A stretch of DNA of 44,260 bases from Novosphingobium endophyticum (GTDB lineage Bacteria > Pseudomonadota > Alphaproteobacteria > Sphingomonadales > Sphingomonadaceae), in the NCBI RefSeq assembly GCF_014640675.1, contig NZ_BMHK01000031.1, positions 1 through 44,260 of the forward strand, written 5' to 3'. A program made the translations under genes and the position numbers. Under the pieces are notes generated by a model that was not told the DNA's origin, made no database searches, and saw only the letters and a program-made list of their open reading frames with translations. Of the stretch, positions 7,155 through 15,719 are shown piece after piece (position 1 is the stretch's first letter; each line of letters opens with the position of its first letter).

Positions 7155-8193
7155 GCACCTCACGAGCGGCAAGCAGAAACGCTTCGACATCGGCCTCCTG
7201 TGTATCCCAGGCGGTCATGATCCGGCCGATGGAGCGCTGCTCGTCCCAGCAATGAAATGGGTGCCTTGCCTGCAACGCAGTCATCCGGCCGGCAGGCATT
7301 TGCGCGAAGACCACATTGGTTTCGACCGGCTGAGCCAGCGAAACATCAGGTAGGCTGGCCAGGCCGGCGGCAAGCATTTTCGCCATGGCGTTGGCATGGG
7401 AGGCAAGACCAAACCATAGCCGGTCCGTCAGCAGCGCGTCGAACTGGGCCGCCAGAAAGCGCATCTTGGACGCCAATTGCGCGGCCTGCTTGCGGAAGAA
7501 GGCGGCAGCGGCCGTGCGCTCGGAATCGAACAGCAGCACCGCCTCGCCAGCCAAAAGGCCATTTTTGGTGCCACCGAATGTCAGAACATCAATGCCGGTG
7601 GCGGCGCCGAGTGCCTCCAAGGGCAAGTCCAGCGCGGCAGCTGCATTGGCAAGCCTCGCGCCGTCCACATGCAGGACCATGCCATGATTATGGGCCAGCT
7701 CCGCCAGCTCGGTCAATTCTTCCGGCGTGTAGACGGTGCCCCACTCTGTCGGCTGCGCCACTGAGATAACGCGCGGCTGCACATGATGGACGACGCCAAA
7801 GCCGCGCAAGTAAGGCTGCACGGCCTGCGGCGTCAGCTTGCCGTCCTTCGTTGGCACCGGGATCAGCTTGGCGCCCAGAAATCTTTCGGGTGCACCGCAT
7901 TCGTCCAGCCATATATGGGCGCTCGCCGCGCAGATCACCGCCTGATAGGAATCGACGAATGGCCGCAAGCCGACAAGGTTGGCGCCGGTGCCACCAAAGA
8001 CCAGCAGCGCTTCGGCAGCGCCGCCGAATTCCTCGCGCAGACGTGCCGTGATGGCTTTGGTCCACGGGTCGTTGCCATAGGCCAGGGCATGACCATGATT
8101 GGCGCGCTCCAGGGCTTGCATAACCGCGGGATGGACGCCCGCGGCATTGTCACTGGCGAAGCTTCGCCCGACCGGCGCCGGTTCATCGTACAT
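7141..8193 (-). CDS. Threonine aldolase-family PLP enzyme (beta-eliminating lyase fold)
   Basis: The 350-residue protein matches low-specificity threonine aldolases: SFASDNAAGVHPAVMQAL at the N-terminus, YGNDPWTKAITARLREEF, FGGTGANLVGL, the HVDGARLANAAAAL block near residue 170 and the cofactor-lysine motif TFGGTKNGLL near 205. Such enzymes are cytosolic, use pyridoxal phosphate and cleave beta-hydroxy-amino acids to glycine plus an aldehyde. Its ATG overlaps the 3' end of the aldehyde dehydrogenase by 11 bases, so the two form one operon; the aldehyde product and the dehydrogenase make biochemical sense together. The C-terminus (EEADVEAF-like QEADVEAFLLAAREVL) is complete. Confidence 0.88.
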   Translation of the reverse strand: MYDEPAPVGRSFASDNAAGVHPAVMQALERANHGHALAYGNDPWTKAITARLREEFGGAAEALLVFGGTGANLVGLRPFVDSYQAVICAASAHIWLDECGAPERFLGAKLIPVPTKDGKLTPQAVQPYLRGFGVVHHVQPRVISVAQPTEWGTVYTPEELTELAELAHNHGMVLHVDGARLANAAAALDLPLEALGAATGIDVLTFGGTKNGLLAGEAVLLFDSERTAAAAFFRKQAAQLASKMRFLAAQFDALLTDRLWFGLASHANAMAKMLAAGLASLPDVSLAQPVETNVVFAQMPAGRMTALQARHPFHCWDEQRSIGRIMTAWDTQEADVEAFLLAAREVLNGR

Positions 8194-9622
8194 GGAAGGC
8201 CACCGTTTGCAGATTGCTCATGAAGTCCAGCACATGACGACCGCCCAGCCTGCCGACGCCGCTGCCAGTGCCGGACATTCCGCCGAATGCGACATGCGGC
8301 TCCCAGAAATTCGAATTGTCATTGATCACGACAATGCCGGTGCGCAGCCACTCAGCCCAATGCCAGGCTTGGTCGATATTTTCCGTGAACACGGAGGAAA
8401 CCAATCCCAGATTGCTTGCCTCCACCAAGTTCTGAGCTTCATCCTCCGTTTCAAAGGACCGGATGGGCGCAATGGGACCAAATGTTTCCTCCGTGTTGAC
8501 CAGACTGTCGGCTGAAATGCCCGAAAGGACGGTCGGTTCGTGGAAAAAACCGGGACGCTTTGGACGTTTTCCGCCGGAAATCAGGGTCGCTCCCCGCGCA
8601 ATGGCGTCCGCGACGTGCTCTTCCATCTTTGCAACCACCCCAGGGTTATTCTGCGGCCCCATGGTTGTGGCCTCATCCCAGGGATCGCCGGGCACCCAGT
8701 TTTTGGCCTGCTCGGCCATGGCCTGTACGAACGGGGCTTCGATGCTCTTGGCTACCAGAACCCTTTCGGCCGCCGAACAAACCTGTCCCGCGGCGAAGAA
8801 GCAAGCCGGCGCAATCGCGGCGGCGGCCTTTTCGGGATCCGCGTCGGGCAGTACGATGGTGGGCCCGTTACCGCCCAACTCCAGCAAGCGAGGTTTGAGC
8901 CCACATCGCGTGCTGATCAGCCGACCGGTCGCCGAGCTGCCGGTCATGGCTATCGCATGCGTGCCCGGGTTTATGACCAACTCGTCGCCGACCTCATCGC
9001 CAGGACCAATGACCAGATTGACGACACCTGCCGGCAATCCGGCCTCGGCCATCCAGCCCATCAGGGTGGCGGCTGTTGCTGCTGCGGTGGGCGCTGGCGT
9101 CCAGACAACGGTGTTACCCTGAACGATTGCATAGGGAATATATTCGCTTGGTATCATCGCCGGGAAATTCCAGGGGGTAATCACGGCGACGGTCCCGTGC
9201 GGACGATGGAACGAGAGCAGCCGCTTTTTGGGATCGCGCGCCAGCGAGGTAGCACCCTCCTGGTAACGCGCCATTTCAGCCGCCTGGCGGAAGAATATTG
9301 CTACAAAATCGCACGCCTCGATTACGGCTTCGCTGCGCCGCGGCTTCCCAAGTTCGGTGGCCAGGATATCGGCTAGTGCGTCTACACGCTCTTCAAGCAG
9401 GCTGGCTATCCTGATCAGCAGGTCGGCACGCTCGAACAGCGGTACGTCAGCCCAGCGCGGAGCTGCCTTGTTCGCAGCGGCAATCGCGCGCCGGGCATCC
9501 TCGCGGCCTCCCCAGGCGACAGTTGCAAACGGCTTCCCGGTGGCCGGATTGATGGCTGCACGGCTTGCGCCGGACGATGCCTCGCACCGAACACCGTCGA
9601 TGAACATCTGAAAATCGCTCAT
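8183..9622 (-). CDS. NAD(P)-dependent aldehyde dehydrogenase
   Basis: A full-length 479-residue ALDH superfamily member. Visible landmarks are the N-terminal INPATGKPFATVAWG, the cofactor segment VITPWNFPAMIPSEYI near 140, TGSSATGRLI near 215, the general-base glutamate in LELGGNGPTIV near 245 and the catalytic cysteine in GQVCSAAERV near 280, followed by EETFGPIAPI. It oxidises an aldehyde to the acid in the cytoplasm; the exact substrate (succinate-semialdehyde, benzaldehyde or other) cannot be decided. The ATG at 9622 has an excellent GGGGAGGAG ribosome site, although the frame is open about 50 codons upstream. It is the first gene of the pair with the PLP enzyme. Confidence 0.9.
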   Translation of the reverse strand: MSDFQMFIDGVRCEASSGASRAAINPATGKPFATVAWGGREDARRAIAAANKAAPRWADVPLFERADLLIRIASLLEERVDALADILATELGKPRRSEAVIEACDFVAIFFRQAAEMARYQEGATSLARDPKKRLLSFHRPHGTVAVITPWNFPAMIPSEYIPYAIVQGNTVVWTPAPTAAATAATLMGWMAEAGLPAGVVNLVIGPGDEVGDELVINPGTHAIAMTGSSATGRLISTRCGLKPRLLELGGNGPTIVLPDADPEKAAAAIAPACFFAAGQVCSAAERVLVAKSIEAPFVQAMAEQAKNWVPGDPWDEATTMGPQNNPGVVAKMEEHVADAIARGATLISGGKRPKRPGFFHEPTVLSGISADSLVNTEETFGPIAPIRSFETEDEAQNLVEASNLGLVSSVFTENIDQAWHWAEWLRTGIVVINDNSNFWEPHVAFGGMSGTGSGVGRLGGRHVLDFMSNLQTVAFHVR

Positions 9623-9865
9623 GCTCCTCCCCTTGGCCAGAGGTTGGGTTGCCGGAATGTTTCGCAGCTGAAAGCGTCGGCAGTGTGGCCTTTGCTGCCA
9701 ACACGATGCTTGCATGAGTTGTTCGTGGCATCGGATGGAAGCGCAGGTCAACCTGCATGTCGCCGGTTCATTCAACGGCCGATCTCTCCCAAGAGCAAGA
9801 CGTCAACGAGCGACTGCTTTGGGGAGCGCTGATTTGGCTGGCCAGTGACCGCAATGCTCGCATCC

Positions 9866-10168
9866 TTAGCCTGCAGGAATGCCAATAGAGATGATTTCAA
9901 TGGCATCTTCGACGTTTGCGAAGTCCAGCTTCACTCCAGGTTCGGCGTCCATTAGCCCCCGACTGAGTGGTGCGGAAAAGGAGAGCGGGCCGGTAGCCGG
10001 ATCCGCCTCGTCATCACCAACGATGGTGATGGTGCGCTGACCGCCGTTCATTTGGAAGGTCACGGTGGAGCCAAAGGTGACGCGGGAGCCATCAGCCTTT
10101 TCCGTCAGCTGCGCGGTCGCGCAGGCCGTCTCCCGCGCGGGCATCAGGCGCCGCTCGCTGCACGCCAC
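9866..10168 (-). pseudogene. 5'-truncated GreA/GreB-like transcription factor
   Basis: The frame encodes the C-terminal FKBP-like half of a GreA/GreB family protein: RVTFGSTVTFQM, RTITIVGDDEADPATG, ISFSAPLSR-like LSFSAPLSRGL and an EIISI end. The coiled-coil N-terminal half that enters the RNA polymerase channel is missing: upstream of residue 10 or so the frame meets a stop at 10177. A GTG at 10168 could start a 100-residue product. Sphingomonads carry full-length relatives of about 155 residues. The break lies against the broken 5' end of the divergent gluconokinase gene, so both ends were probably produced by one deletion. Confidence 0.65.
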
Positions 10169-10182
10169 AGGCGATCATAGTC

Positions 10183-10692
10183 ATGGGGCCAAGCGGGTGC
10201 GGCAAGTCTGCCTTGGCCAGGGCGCTAGCCGCGCAGTGCGATTGGCGGTTCATCGAAGGCGACGATCACCATCTCCCGCGGAACATCGCGAAAATGGCGC
10301 AAGGAACCCCTCTGAACGACGAGGATAGGCAGCCATTCTTCGACAGCATCGGCCCTGCGATCCAGGACGGGGCCCTGCCCGCAGCGGTAAGCTGTTCCGC
10401 GCTGCGCCGCGCCCATCGCGATCAGTTGCGGCGCAATGCGCCCGACATCCTGTTTGTGTGGATAGACGTTCCCCCGCAGGAACTGTGGCGACGGGTGCAG
10501 GATCGGGCGGATCATTTCATGCCCGTCTCGCTTCTTCGCGACCAGCTCGCCACGTTAGAACCGCCGACGCCGCCGGAAAGGTTCGTCAAGATCGACGGCA
10601 TGTTGCTGCCTGCAGACCAGCTGGAGGACGTCCTACACCATCTCCGCAGCTTCCGCCGGAACCCGCAGGCGGCTCCCCGAAGAAGCGCCTGA
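10183..10692 (+). CDS. gntK: Gluconokinase, 5' end probably lost
   Basis: The 169-residue product shows the gluconokinase P-loop GPSGCGKSALARALA at its start, FIEGDDHHLPRNIAKM near 25, GTPLNDEDRQPFFDSI near 42, SALRRAHRDQLR near 75, LFVWIDVP near 95 and DHFMPVSLLRDQLATLEPP near 115. The enzyme phosphorylates gluconate to 6-phosphogluconate. The codons just before the ATG read AIIV, the expected first beta strand before the P-loop, but no ATG, GTG or TTG is found in frame for at least 90 bases upstream, which is antisense to the GreA remnant. The real start was therefore probably deleted; translation from 10183 would lack strand one. Function is doubtful. Confidence 0.7.
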   Translation: MGPSGCGKSALARALAAQCDWRFIEGDDHHLPRNIAKMAQGTPLNDEDRQPFFDSIGPAIQDGALPAAVSCSALRRAHRDQLRRNAPDILFVWIDVPPQELWRRVQDRADHFMPVSLLRDQLATLEPPTPPERFVKIDGMLLPADQLEDVLHHLRSFRRNPQAAPRRSA

Positions 10693-10739
10693 GCCCAGCC
10701 GGGCGCCCGAGGCGACTGGAGGCCTCAAGCAGTGCAGCG

Positions 10740-10765
10740 GGAACTTGTCCGCCTTCCGGGTTGTT
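10740..10765 (+). promoter_or_regulatory. EcfG-type promoter for the ASRT-SDR genes
   Basis: GGAAC at 10740-10744, a 17-base spacer and TGTT at 10762-10765 match the general-stress consensus GGAAC-N16/17-CGTT with one change in the -10 box. The start codon of the ASRT-type gene is 20 bases further on, with GGAGGA between, so the leader would be very short. Confidence 0.6.
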
Positions 10766-10784
10766 GGTCGGGCGGAGGAAGCGC

Positions 10785-11156
10785 ATGATTGGCAAGACGA
10801 CCTGGGCTATCGCAGAAGGATATATTCCGTCCGGTAGCACCGATCCTGGCGACCCCGCCCTGGTGTCGCATGAGACGGTCTGCATCCTGAACGCCGCCGA
10901 TGTCGATGCCGACATCGAGATCACACTATTTTTCGCCGATCGCGAGCCGGCGGGGCCATATCGCCTTACGGTCGCGGCACGGCGCACCCGGCACATGCGC
11001 TTCAACGATCTTTCCGATCCCGAGCCGGTGCCTAGGGATACCGATTATGCGTCGGTGATCCACTCCACTCAGCCGGTCGTGGTCCAACATACCCGCCTCG
11101 ACAGTCGGCGCCCGGAAATCGCGCTGATGTCGACCATGGCTTACGCGCATGGCTGA
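10785..11156 (+). CDS. Sensory-rhodopsin-transducer (ASRT) family protein
   Basis: The 123-residue protein begins MIGKTTWAIAEGYIPSGSTD and continues with SHETVCILNAADVDADIEIT, FFADREPAGPYRLTVAARRT, RFNDLSDPEPVPRDTDYAS and VVVQHTRLDSR. This is the family of the Anabaena sensory rhodopsin transducer, a soluble beta-sandwich tetramer. In Anabaena it partners a membrane rhodopsin and binds DNA, but most homologues occur without a rhodopsin next to them and are thought to bind small ligands or sugars; no rhodopsin is seen here. The ATG has a GGAGGA site. It overlaps the SDR gene by 8 bases and follows an EcfG-type promoter. Confidence 0.85.
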   Translation: MIGKTTWAIAEGYIPSGSTDPGDPALVSHETVCILNAADVDADIEITLFFADREPAGPYRLTVAARRTRHMRFNDLSDPEPVPRDTDYASVIHSTQPVVVQHTRLDSRRPEIALMSTMAYAHG

Positions 11157-12144
11157 GGTAGTGGTCGTTACCGGAGGGACAGCCGGCGTCGGCCGCGCAA
11201 CGGTTCGCGAATTCGCCCGGGCTGGCGCCGACGTGGCGATCCTTGCGCGGGATCAGGGGCGCATCGATGCCACGGTCGCCGAAGTACAGGCGGCTGGCGC
11301 GCGCGCGCTGAGCATTTTCGTCGACGTGGCGGATGGGGCGGCGGTCGAGGCGGCAGCTGAGCGGATCGAACAAGAGCTCGGAGCGGTCGACATCTGGGTG
11401 AACAATGCCTTCGCTGGGATATTTTCGAGCTTCATGGACATGAGCGAGGCGGAATACCGCCGGGTCACCGACGTCTCCTATTTCGGCCAAGTCCACGGTA
11501 CGCGAGCAGCGCTCAAGCGCATGCTTCCACGCGACCGGGGAACGATTGTCCTCGTCGGGTCGACCTTGGCCTATCGCGGCATCCCCCTCCAGTCCGCCTA
11601 TTGCGGCGCGAAACATGCCCTCCAAGGGCTTCTGGATTCAATCCGTCCGGAACTCGAATACAGGGACAGCAAGGTCCATGTAACGATGGTCCAGCTCCCC
11701 GCGCTCAACACGCCCCAGTTCGATTGGGCCCGCGCGCACATCCGCCCCAAGCCGCGGTCTGTGGGCCGGATCTATCAGCCCGAGGTCGCCGCGCGCGCGA
11801 TCCGGTTCGCGGCTCATGCGCGGCGCAAGGAAGTCTGGGTCGGCTATACGACCGTTCAGGCCATCCGCGGCGATCAGCTCGCTTCTTCCCTGGTGGACGA
11901 ATACCTCGCAGCGACCGGCGTGGAAGGGCAATCGTCGGGAGTACCGATCGAGGCGGATCGCCAGGACAACCTGTTCGATCCTGTCCCGGGCGACTTCGCC
12001 GCCCACGGCCGGTTCGACGACCGAGCGCACGAGACCAGCTGGCAAATGGGACTCAACCGGCACCGCGCCGCCGTCGCGGACGGATTTGCCGCAGGTACTC
12101 TGGCGGCTGGGATGGACTGGCTCCTGAGACGCCGTCGGGGTTAG
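11149..12144 (+). CDS. Short-chain dehydrogenase/reductase
   Basis: A 331-residue SDR oxidoreductase. The cofactor motif TGGTAGVGRA is near residue 8, NNAFAG near 84, the catalytic serine in VLVGSTLAYRG near 130 and the tyrosine/lysine pair in SAYCGAKHA near 147. The chain extends about 80 residues beyond a classical SDR core, with a C-terminal tail ending AGMDWLLRRRRG. This long SDR type is common in alphaproteobacterial stress islands. It overlaps the ASRT-type gene by 8 bases, so the two are translated together. The substrate is unknown; NAD(P) preference cannot be read with certainty, although the arginine after the third glycine region (LARDQGR) suits NADP. Confidence 0.88.
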   Translation: MAEVVVVTGGTAGVGRATVREFARAGADVAILARDQGRIDATVAEVQAAGARALSIFVDVADGAAVEAAAERIEQELGAVDIWVNNAFAGIFSSFMDMSEAEYRRVTDVSYFGQVHGTRAALKRMLPRDRGTIVLVGSTLAYRGIPLQSAYCGAKHALQGLLDSIRPELEYRDSKVHVTMVQLPALNTPQFDWARAHIRPKPRSVGRIYQPEVAARAIRFAAHARRKEVWVGYTTVQAIRGDQLASSLVDEYLAATGVEGQSSGVPIEADRQDNLFDPVPGDFAAHGRFDDRAHETSWQMGLNRHRAAVADGFAAGTLAAGMDWLLRRRRG

Positions 12145-12261
12145 CGCCCTGGCAACAGGTCCTCTCGGTAGAAAACGGTCTGGCTTATCCGCACATCCGC
12201 GAACCGGTCACAAACTGACCAGAGGAAGGAATGGGCAAGCGGCCAATCCTGGAGAAGCAAA

Positions 12262-13833
12262 TTGTCAAAGTGGTGGCACGACGCAGCGATCTATCAGATC
12301 TACCCTCGCTCGTTTCAGGACACGACCGGCGACGGCGTCGGCGACCTGACTGGCATCCGGCAGCGGCTCGGTTACTTGCGGGATCTCGGCGTCGGCGCGG
12401 TGTGGCTGTCTCCGATCTTCCAGTCGCCAATGTCGGATTTCGGCTATGACATCTCGGACTACTGCGCCATCGACCCACTATTCGGGCGAATGGAGGATTT
12501 CGACGCGCTGCTCGCCGATGCCCACGACCAGGGCTTCAAGCTGCTGCTCGACTTTGTGCCCAATCACACTTCCGACCAGCACCGCTGGTTCCAGGAAAGC
12601 AGGTCAAACCGGTCAAATTCCAAGCGCCACTGGTACATCTGGCGCGAACCCGCATCCGACGGCGGTCCGCCGAACAACTGGGTCAGCAACTTCGGCGGTT
12701 CCGCGTGGGAGTTCGACGAGGAGACCGAGCAGTACTATTATCACGCATTTCTCCAAGAGCAGCCGGACCTCAACTGGCGCAATCCGGAAGTCCGCGCAGC
12801 GATGTCCGACACCTTGCGCTTCTGGCTCGACAAGGGCGTCGACGGCTTCCGGGTCGATGTCATCTGGCATCTGATCAAGGATGAGCAGTTCCGCGACAAT
12901 CCGCCCAATCCCGCGTGGGAGCCAGGCCAACCGGAGATCGACCGGTTCCTGCAAGTCCACTCGGCCGACCAGCCGCACGTCCGCGAGGTCATCGCCGAGT
13001 TGCGCGACGTTATCGAGGAGTACGAGAACCGACTGCTGATTGGCGAGATATACCTCCCGGTCGATCGGCTGGTTGCCTATTACGGCGGGAGCAACGACGG
13101 CGTGCATCTGCCGTTCAATTTCCAGCTGATCCATGCTCCATGGAGAGCCGAGCGGCTCGGCGAATTGATCGACGAGTACGAGCGCGCGCTTCCAGCCGGG
13201 GGCTGGCCGAACTGGGTCCTGTCGAACCACGACCAACTGCGCATAGCAGCACGCATCGGCCCCGCGCAGGCGCGGGTAGCAGCAATGCTACTACTCACCC
13301 TGAGGGGAACCCCGACGCTCTACTACGGCGACGAACTTGGCATCGACGACGTCACGATCCCGCAGGACCGGATCCGCGACCCCTGGGCCAAGAACGAACC
13401 CGACGCCAGCTTCAACCGCGACCGGGCGCGGACCCCGATGCAGTGGACCGCCGCGCCCCATGCCGGCTTCAGCAGTGGCGAACCGTGGCTGCCGCTCACC
13501 GATGACGCCGCTGAACGCAACGTCGCGTGTCAGGGTGATCAGCCGCATTCGATTCTGTCGCTGCACCGCGCGCTGCTGAAAGTTCGGGGAGCAGTCGCTG
13601 CGCTGCGGACCGGAAATTACGCGAGACTTGGCGTGAGCGGTCCGGTGCTGTCCTACCGACGCGGCGAGAACATTGCGATTGCGCTCAACTTGTCGGACGT
13701 CGCGGCGCCGCTCGACTTGCCCCAGCGGTTTGCCCGAGGAGAGGTTTTGCTACGTGCGGCTTGCGCCACCTCCGGCGGGGCGGTTCCGGACGAAATCGGA
13801 CCGAACGAAGGCCTGATCATCCGCGCCCGCTAA
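12262..13833 (+). CDS. GH13 alpha-glucosidase
   Basis: The 523-residue protein is a GH13 enzyme of the oligo-1,6-glucosidase / alpha-glucosidase group. Conserved regions are DFVPNHTSDQH near 95, GFRVDVIWHL near 195 (nucleophile D), LIGEIYLP near 257 (acid/base E) and VLSNHDQLRIA near 320 (transition-state D), with WWHDAAIYQIYPRSF at the start. It hydrolyses terminal alpha-glucosidic bonds, cytosolic as no signal peptide is present. The start is a TTG with GGAGAAGCAAA before it; an upstream ATG at 12231 is out of frame. It lies 117 bases after the SDR and converges with the trehalose-synthase-type gene, suggesting shared maltose/trehalose metabolism. Confidence 0.9.
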   Translation: MSKWWHDAAIYQIYPRSFQDTTGDGVGDLTGIRQRLGYLRDLGVGAVWLSPIFQSPMSDFGYDISDYCAIDPLFGRMEDFDALLADAHDQGFKLLLDFVPNHTSDQHRWFQESRSNRSNSKRHWYIWREPASDGGPPNNWVSNFGGSAWEFDEETEQYYYHAFLQEQPDLNWRNPEVRAAMSDTLRFWLDKGVDGFRVDVIWHLIKDEQFRDNPPNPAWEPGQPEIDRFLQVHSADQPHVREVIAELRDVIEEYENRLLIGEIYLPVDRLVAYYGGSNDGVHLPFNFQLIHAPWRAERLGELIDEYERALPAGGWPNWVLSNHDQLRIAARIGPAQARVAAMLLLTLRGTPTLYYGDELGIDDVTIPQDRIRDPWAKNEPDASFNRDRARTPMQWTAAPHAGFSSGEPWLPLTDDAAERNVACQGDQPHSILSLHRALLKVRGAVAALRTGNYARLGVSGPVLSYRRGENIAIALNLSDVAAPLDLPQRFARGEVLLRAACATSGGAVPDEIGPNEGLIIRAR

Positions 13834-13878
13834 AGCGGGGCAGCACCTCGCGCCCGAAAATGGTAACCGACGCGCAGG

Positions 13879-15540
13879 CTACCGGTCCTTCCGCGCCAGG
13901 CCTTCGCTCGGGTCCCCCACCCTGAACCAGCGGTAGCCGCAAGGTTCGAGGACCATAGTGTAGCCGTCATCGTCGGTGGGCTCGTCCCGCTCGTAGGACA
14001 ACAGGCTAACGAGCGGGCTTCCTGCCCCTGAGCCGTCGCCCAGATCCAGCACGACCTCGCGCGGTTCCTCGGCGAAATTGTGCACGATCACGATGCAGGC
14101 CCCCTTCCAGCGGAATCGCATGGCCAGGATTTCGGGATTGGTATTCAGAATGTCGAACTCGCCGTAGCCGATCTCGGGCAGTTCCTTGCGCAGCCGGATC
14201 ACCCGCTCGGTCCAGTTCAGCAGCGATTCCGGGTCCCGGCGCTGGTCGGCGACGTTGATCTGACGAAATCCGTACGGCCCATCCTCGATCAGCGGCACCA
14301 TCGATGTCTCTGCCGTGGTGAAGCCCGCGTGGCGATCGTCGTTCCACTGCATCGGCGTGCGGATCGCACCCCGGCCTGCGATGCTCAGATCTTCGCCCAT
14401 GCCAATCTCCTCCCCATAACGAAGCATCGGCGTGCCCGGCAGGCTCAAGAGCACGCTGTTGGCCAGCTCGATCTTACGCCGGTCGCCGTTGAGCATGGGG
14501 GCCAGCCGCCGCCGAATGCCTCGATCGAAGACGCGCATGCTATCGTCGGGAGCCATGCGTTCGAACACTTTCGCCTGCTGCTCCTCGCTCAGGCGGCTGA
14601 GATCGAGCTCGTCGTGGTTGCGAAGAAAATGGCACCATTGTGTGCCTGGTGGATTGACCCGGGAGTCCTCCAAACCCTGCTTGAGCGGTTCGGCGTCGCC
14701 CGTCGCGAGCGCATAAAAGATGCGCGGATTGACGTGAAAGTCGAACATCATGTGCAGCCGTTCCCCGGACGCGCCGAAATAGTTGGCGGCATGTTCTGGC
14801 GGAACGTTGGCCTCGGCCAACAGGACGCTATCGCCACGGCGAAACTGAGAAAACCGGCGCATGTCGCGCAGAAACTCGAATTCCATCTCGTGAGTATCGG
14901 CTTCGTGTTCATCGGTTGCGATGATGAACGGTGCGGCATCCAAGCGAAAACCCGAGACGCCGAGCTTGATCCAGAAGCCGATGACCTTGAGGATCTCTGC
15001 CTGGACCTCTGGATTCGCCATGTTGAGGTCAGGCTGAAACTTAAAGAATCGGTGGAAGTACCAGGCCTTGGCCTTCTTGTCGTAATCCCACAGGGCGTCC
15101 TGCAAACCAGGGAACACCATGCCTTGATGGCGGTTGGGCGGCTCCTTGTCGGACCAGATATACCAGTCTCGCCTCGGGCTATCGGGGCTCGATCGACTCT
15201 CCTGGAACCACGGGTGCTGGTTCGACGTGTGATTAAACACCAAATCCATCAGCACGCGAATGCCGCGCTGCTCGCATTCGTGAGTGAACTCGGCGAAGTC
15301 TCCCAGCGTGCCGAACCGTGGGTCGACGCCGTAGTAGTCGGCAATATCATAGCCGTGATCCTTGCGCGGGGAAGGTTGGAACGGCATCAACCACACCGCG
15401 CCCGCTCCTATCCCCTCAAGATAATCCAGCCTTCGGATCAGACCGCGAAAGTCGCCGATCCCGTCACCATTCCCATCCATGAAGGATTCAACGTTGAGGC
15501 AATAGATGAGCGCCTCTTTGTACCAAAGAGATTGTACCAT
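13879..15540 (-). CDS. treS: GH13 trehalose synthase-type enzyme
   Basis: The 553-residue protein starts WYKEALIYCLNVESFMDGNG, the typical opening of maltose alpha-D-glucosyltransferase (TreS) and related GH13 enzymes. Landmarks are DLVFNHTSNQHPWF near 97, GFRLDAAPF near 198 (nucleophile), VLLAEANVPPE near 240 (acid/base), LHMMFDFHVN and FLRNHDELDLSRLSE near 307. TreS interconverts maltose and trehalose; the length is a little below that of classical TreS and there is no fused maltokinase domain, so a hydrolase role is possible. An exact EcfG-type promoter ends only 9 bases upstream of the ATG. It lies downstream of the DUF5996 gene on the same strand. Confidence 0.8.
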   Translation of the reverse strand: MVQSLWYKEALIYCLNVESFMDGNGDGIGDFRGLIRRLDYLEGIGAGAVWLMPFQPSPRKDHGYDIADYYGVDPRFGTLGDFAEFTHECEQRGIRVLMDLVFNHTSNQHPWFQESRSSPDSPRRDWYIWSDKEPPNRHQGMVFPGLQDALWDYDKKAKAWYFHRFFKFQPDLNMANPEVQAEILKVIGFWIKLGVSGFRLDAAPFIIATDEHEADTHEMEFEFLRDMRRFSQFRRGDSVLLAEANVPPEHAANYFGASGERLHMMFDFHVNPRIFYALATGDAEPLKQGLEDSRVNPPGTQWCHFLRNHDELDLSRLSEEQQAKVFERMAPDDSMRVFDRGIRRRLAPMLNGDRRKIELANSVLLSLPGTPMLRYGEEIGMGEDLSIAGRGAIRTPMQWNDDRHAGFTTAETSMVPLIEDGPYGFRQINVADQRRDPESLLNWTERVIRLRKELPEIGYGEFDILNTNPEILAMRFRWKGACIVIVHNFAEEPREVVLDLGDGSGAGSPLVSLLSYERDEPTDDDGYTMVLEPCGYRWFRVGDPSEGLARKDR

Positions 15541-15548
15541 TCATAGGT

Positions 15549-15573
15549 AACGGGGCGGTCTCCTCCGTGTTCC
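15549..15573 (-). promoter_or_regulatory. Exact EcfG-type promoter for the trehalose-synthase-type gene
   Basis: On the minus strand GGAAC (15573-15569), a 16-base spacer and CGTT (15552-15549) match the general-stress consensus exactly. The spacer contains GGAGGAG, which might otherwise be read as a ribosome site. With the -10 box 8 bases from the ATG at 15540, the transcript would be leaderless or nearly so. Confidence 0.65.
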
Positions 15574-15719
15574 GACGGATAGGCGACTCCTTACACGAAA
15601 ACGCCTGCTGGCCGGTCGATAGATCTCGGCGTGGCAGCCGAGCTCCATCTAGATTCGCAGCCAAGTGTCGCAGCGGAGCACCGGTGCGCTGGTCAGAGGC
15701 TGCCCCGCCACGGGCTGCA

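Noticed and set aside
14080..15546. A 488-codon plus-strand frame opposite the trehalose-synthase-type gene
   Set aside because: Shadow of a GC-rich GH13 gene; product has no family features.
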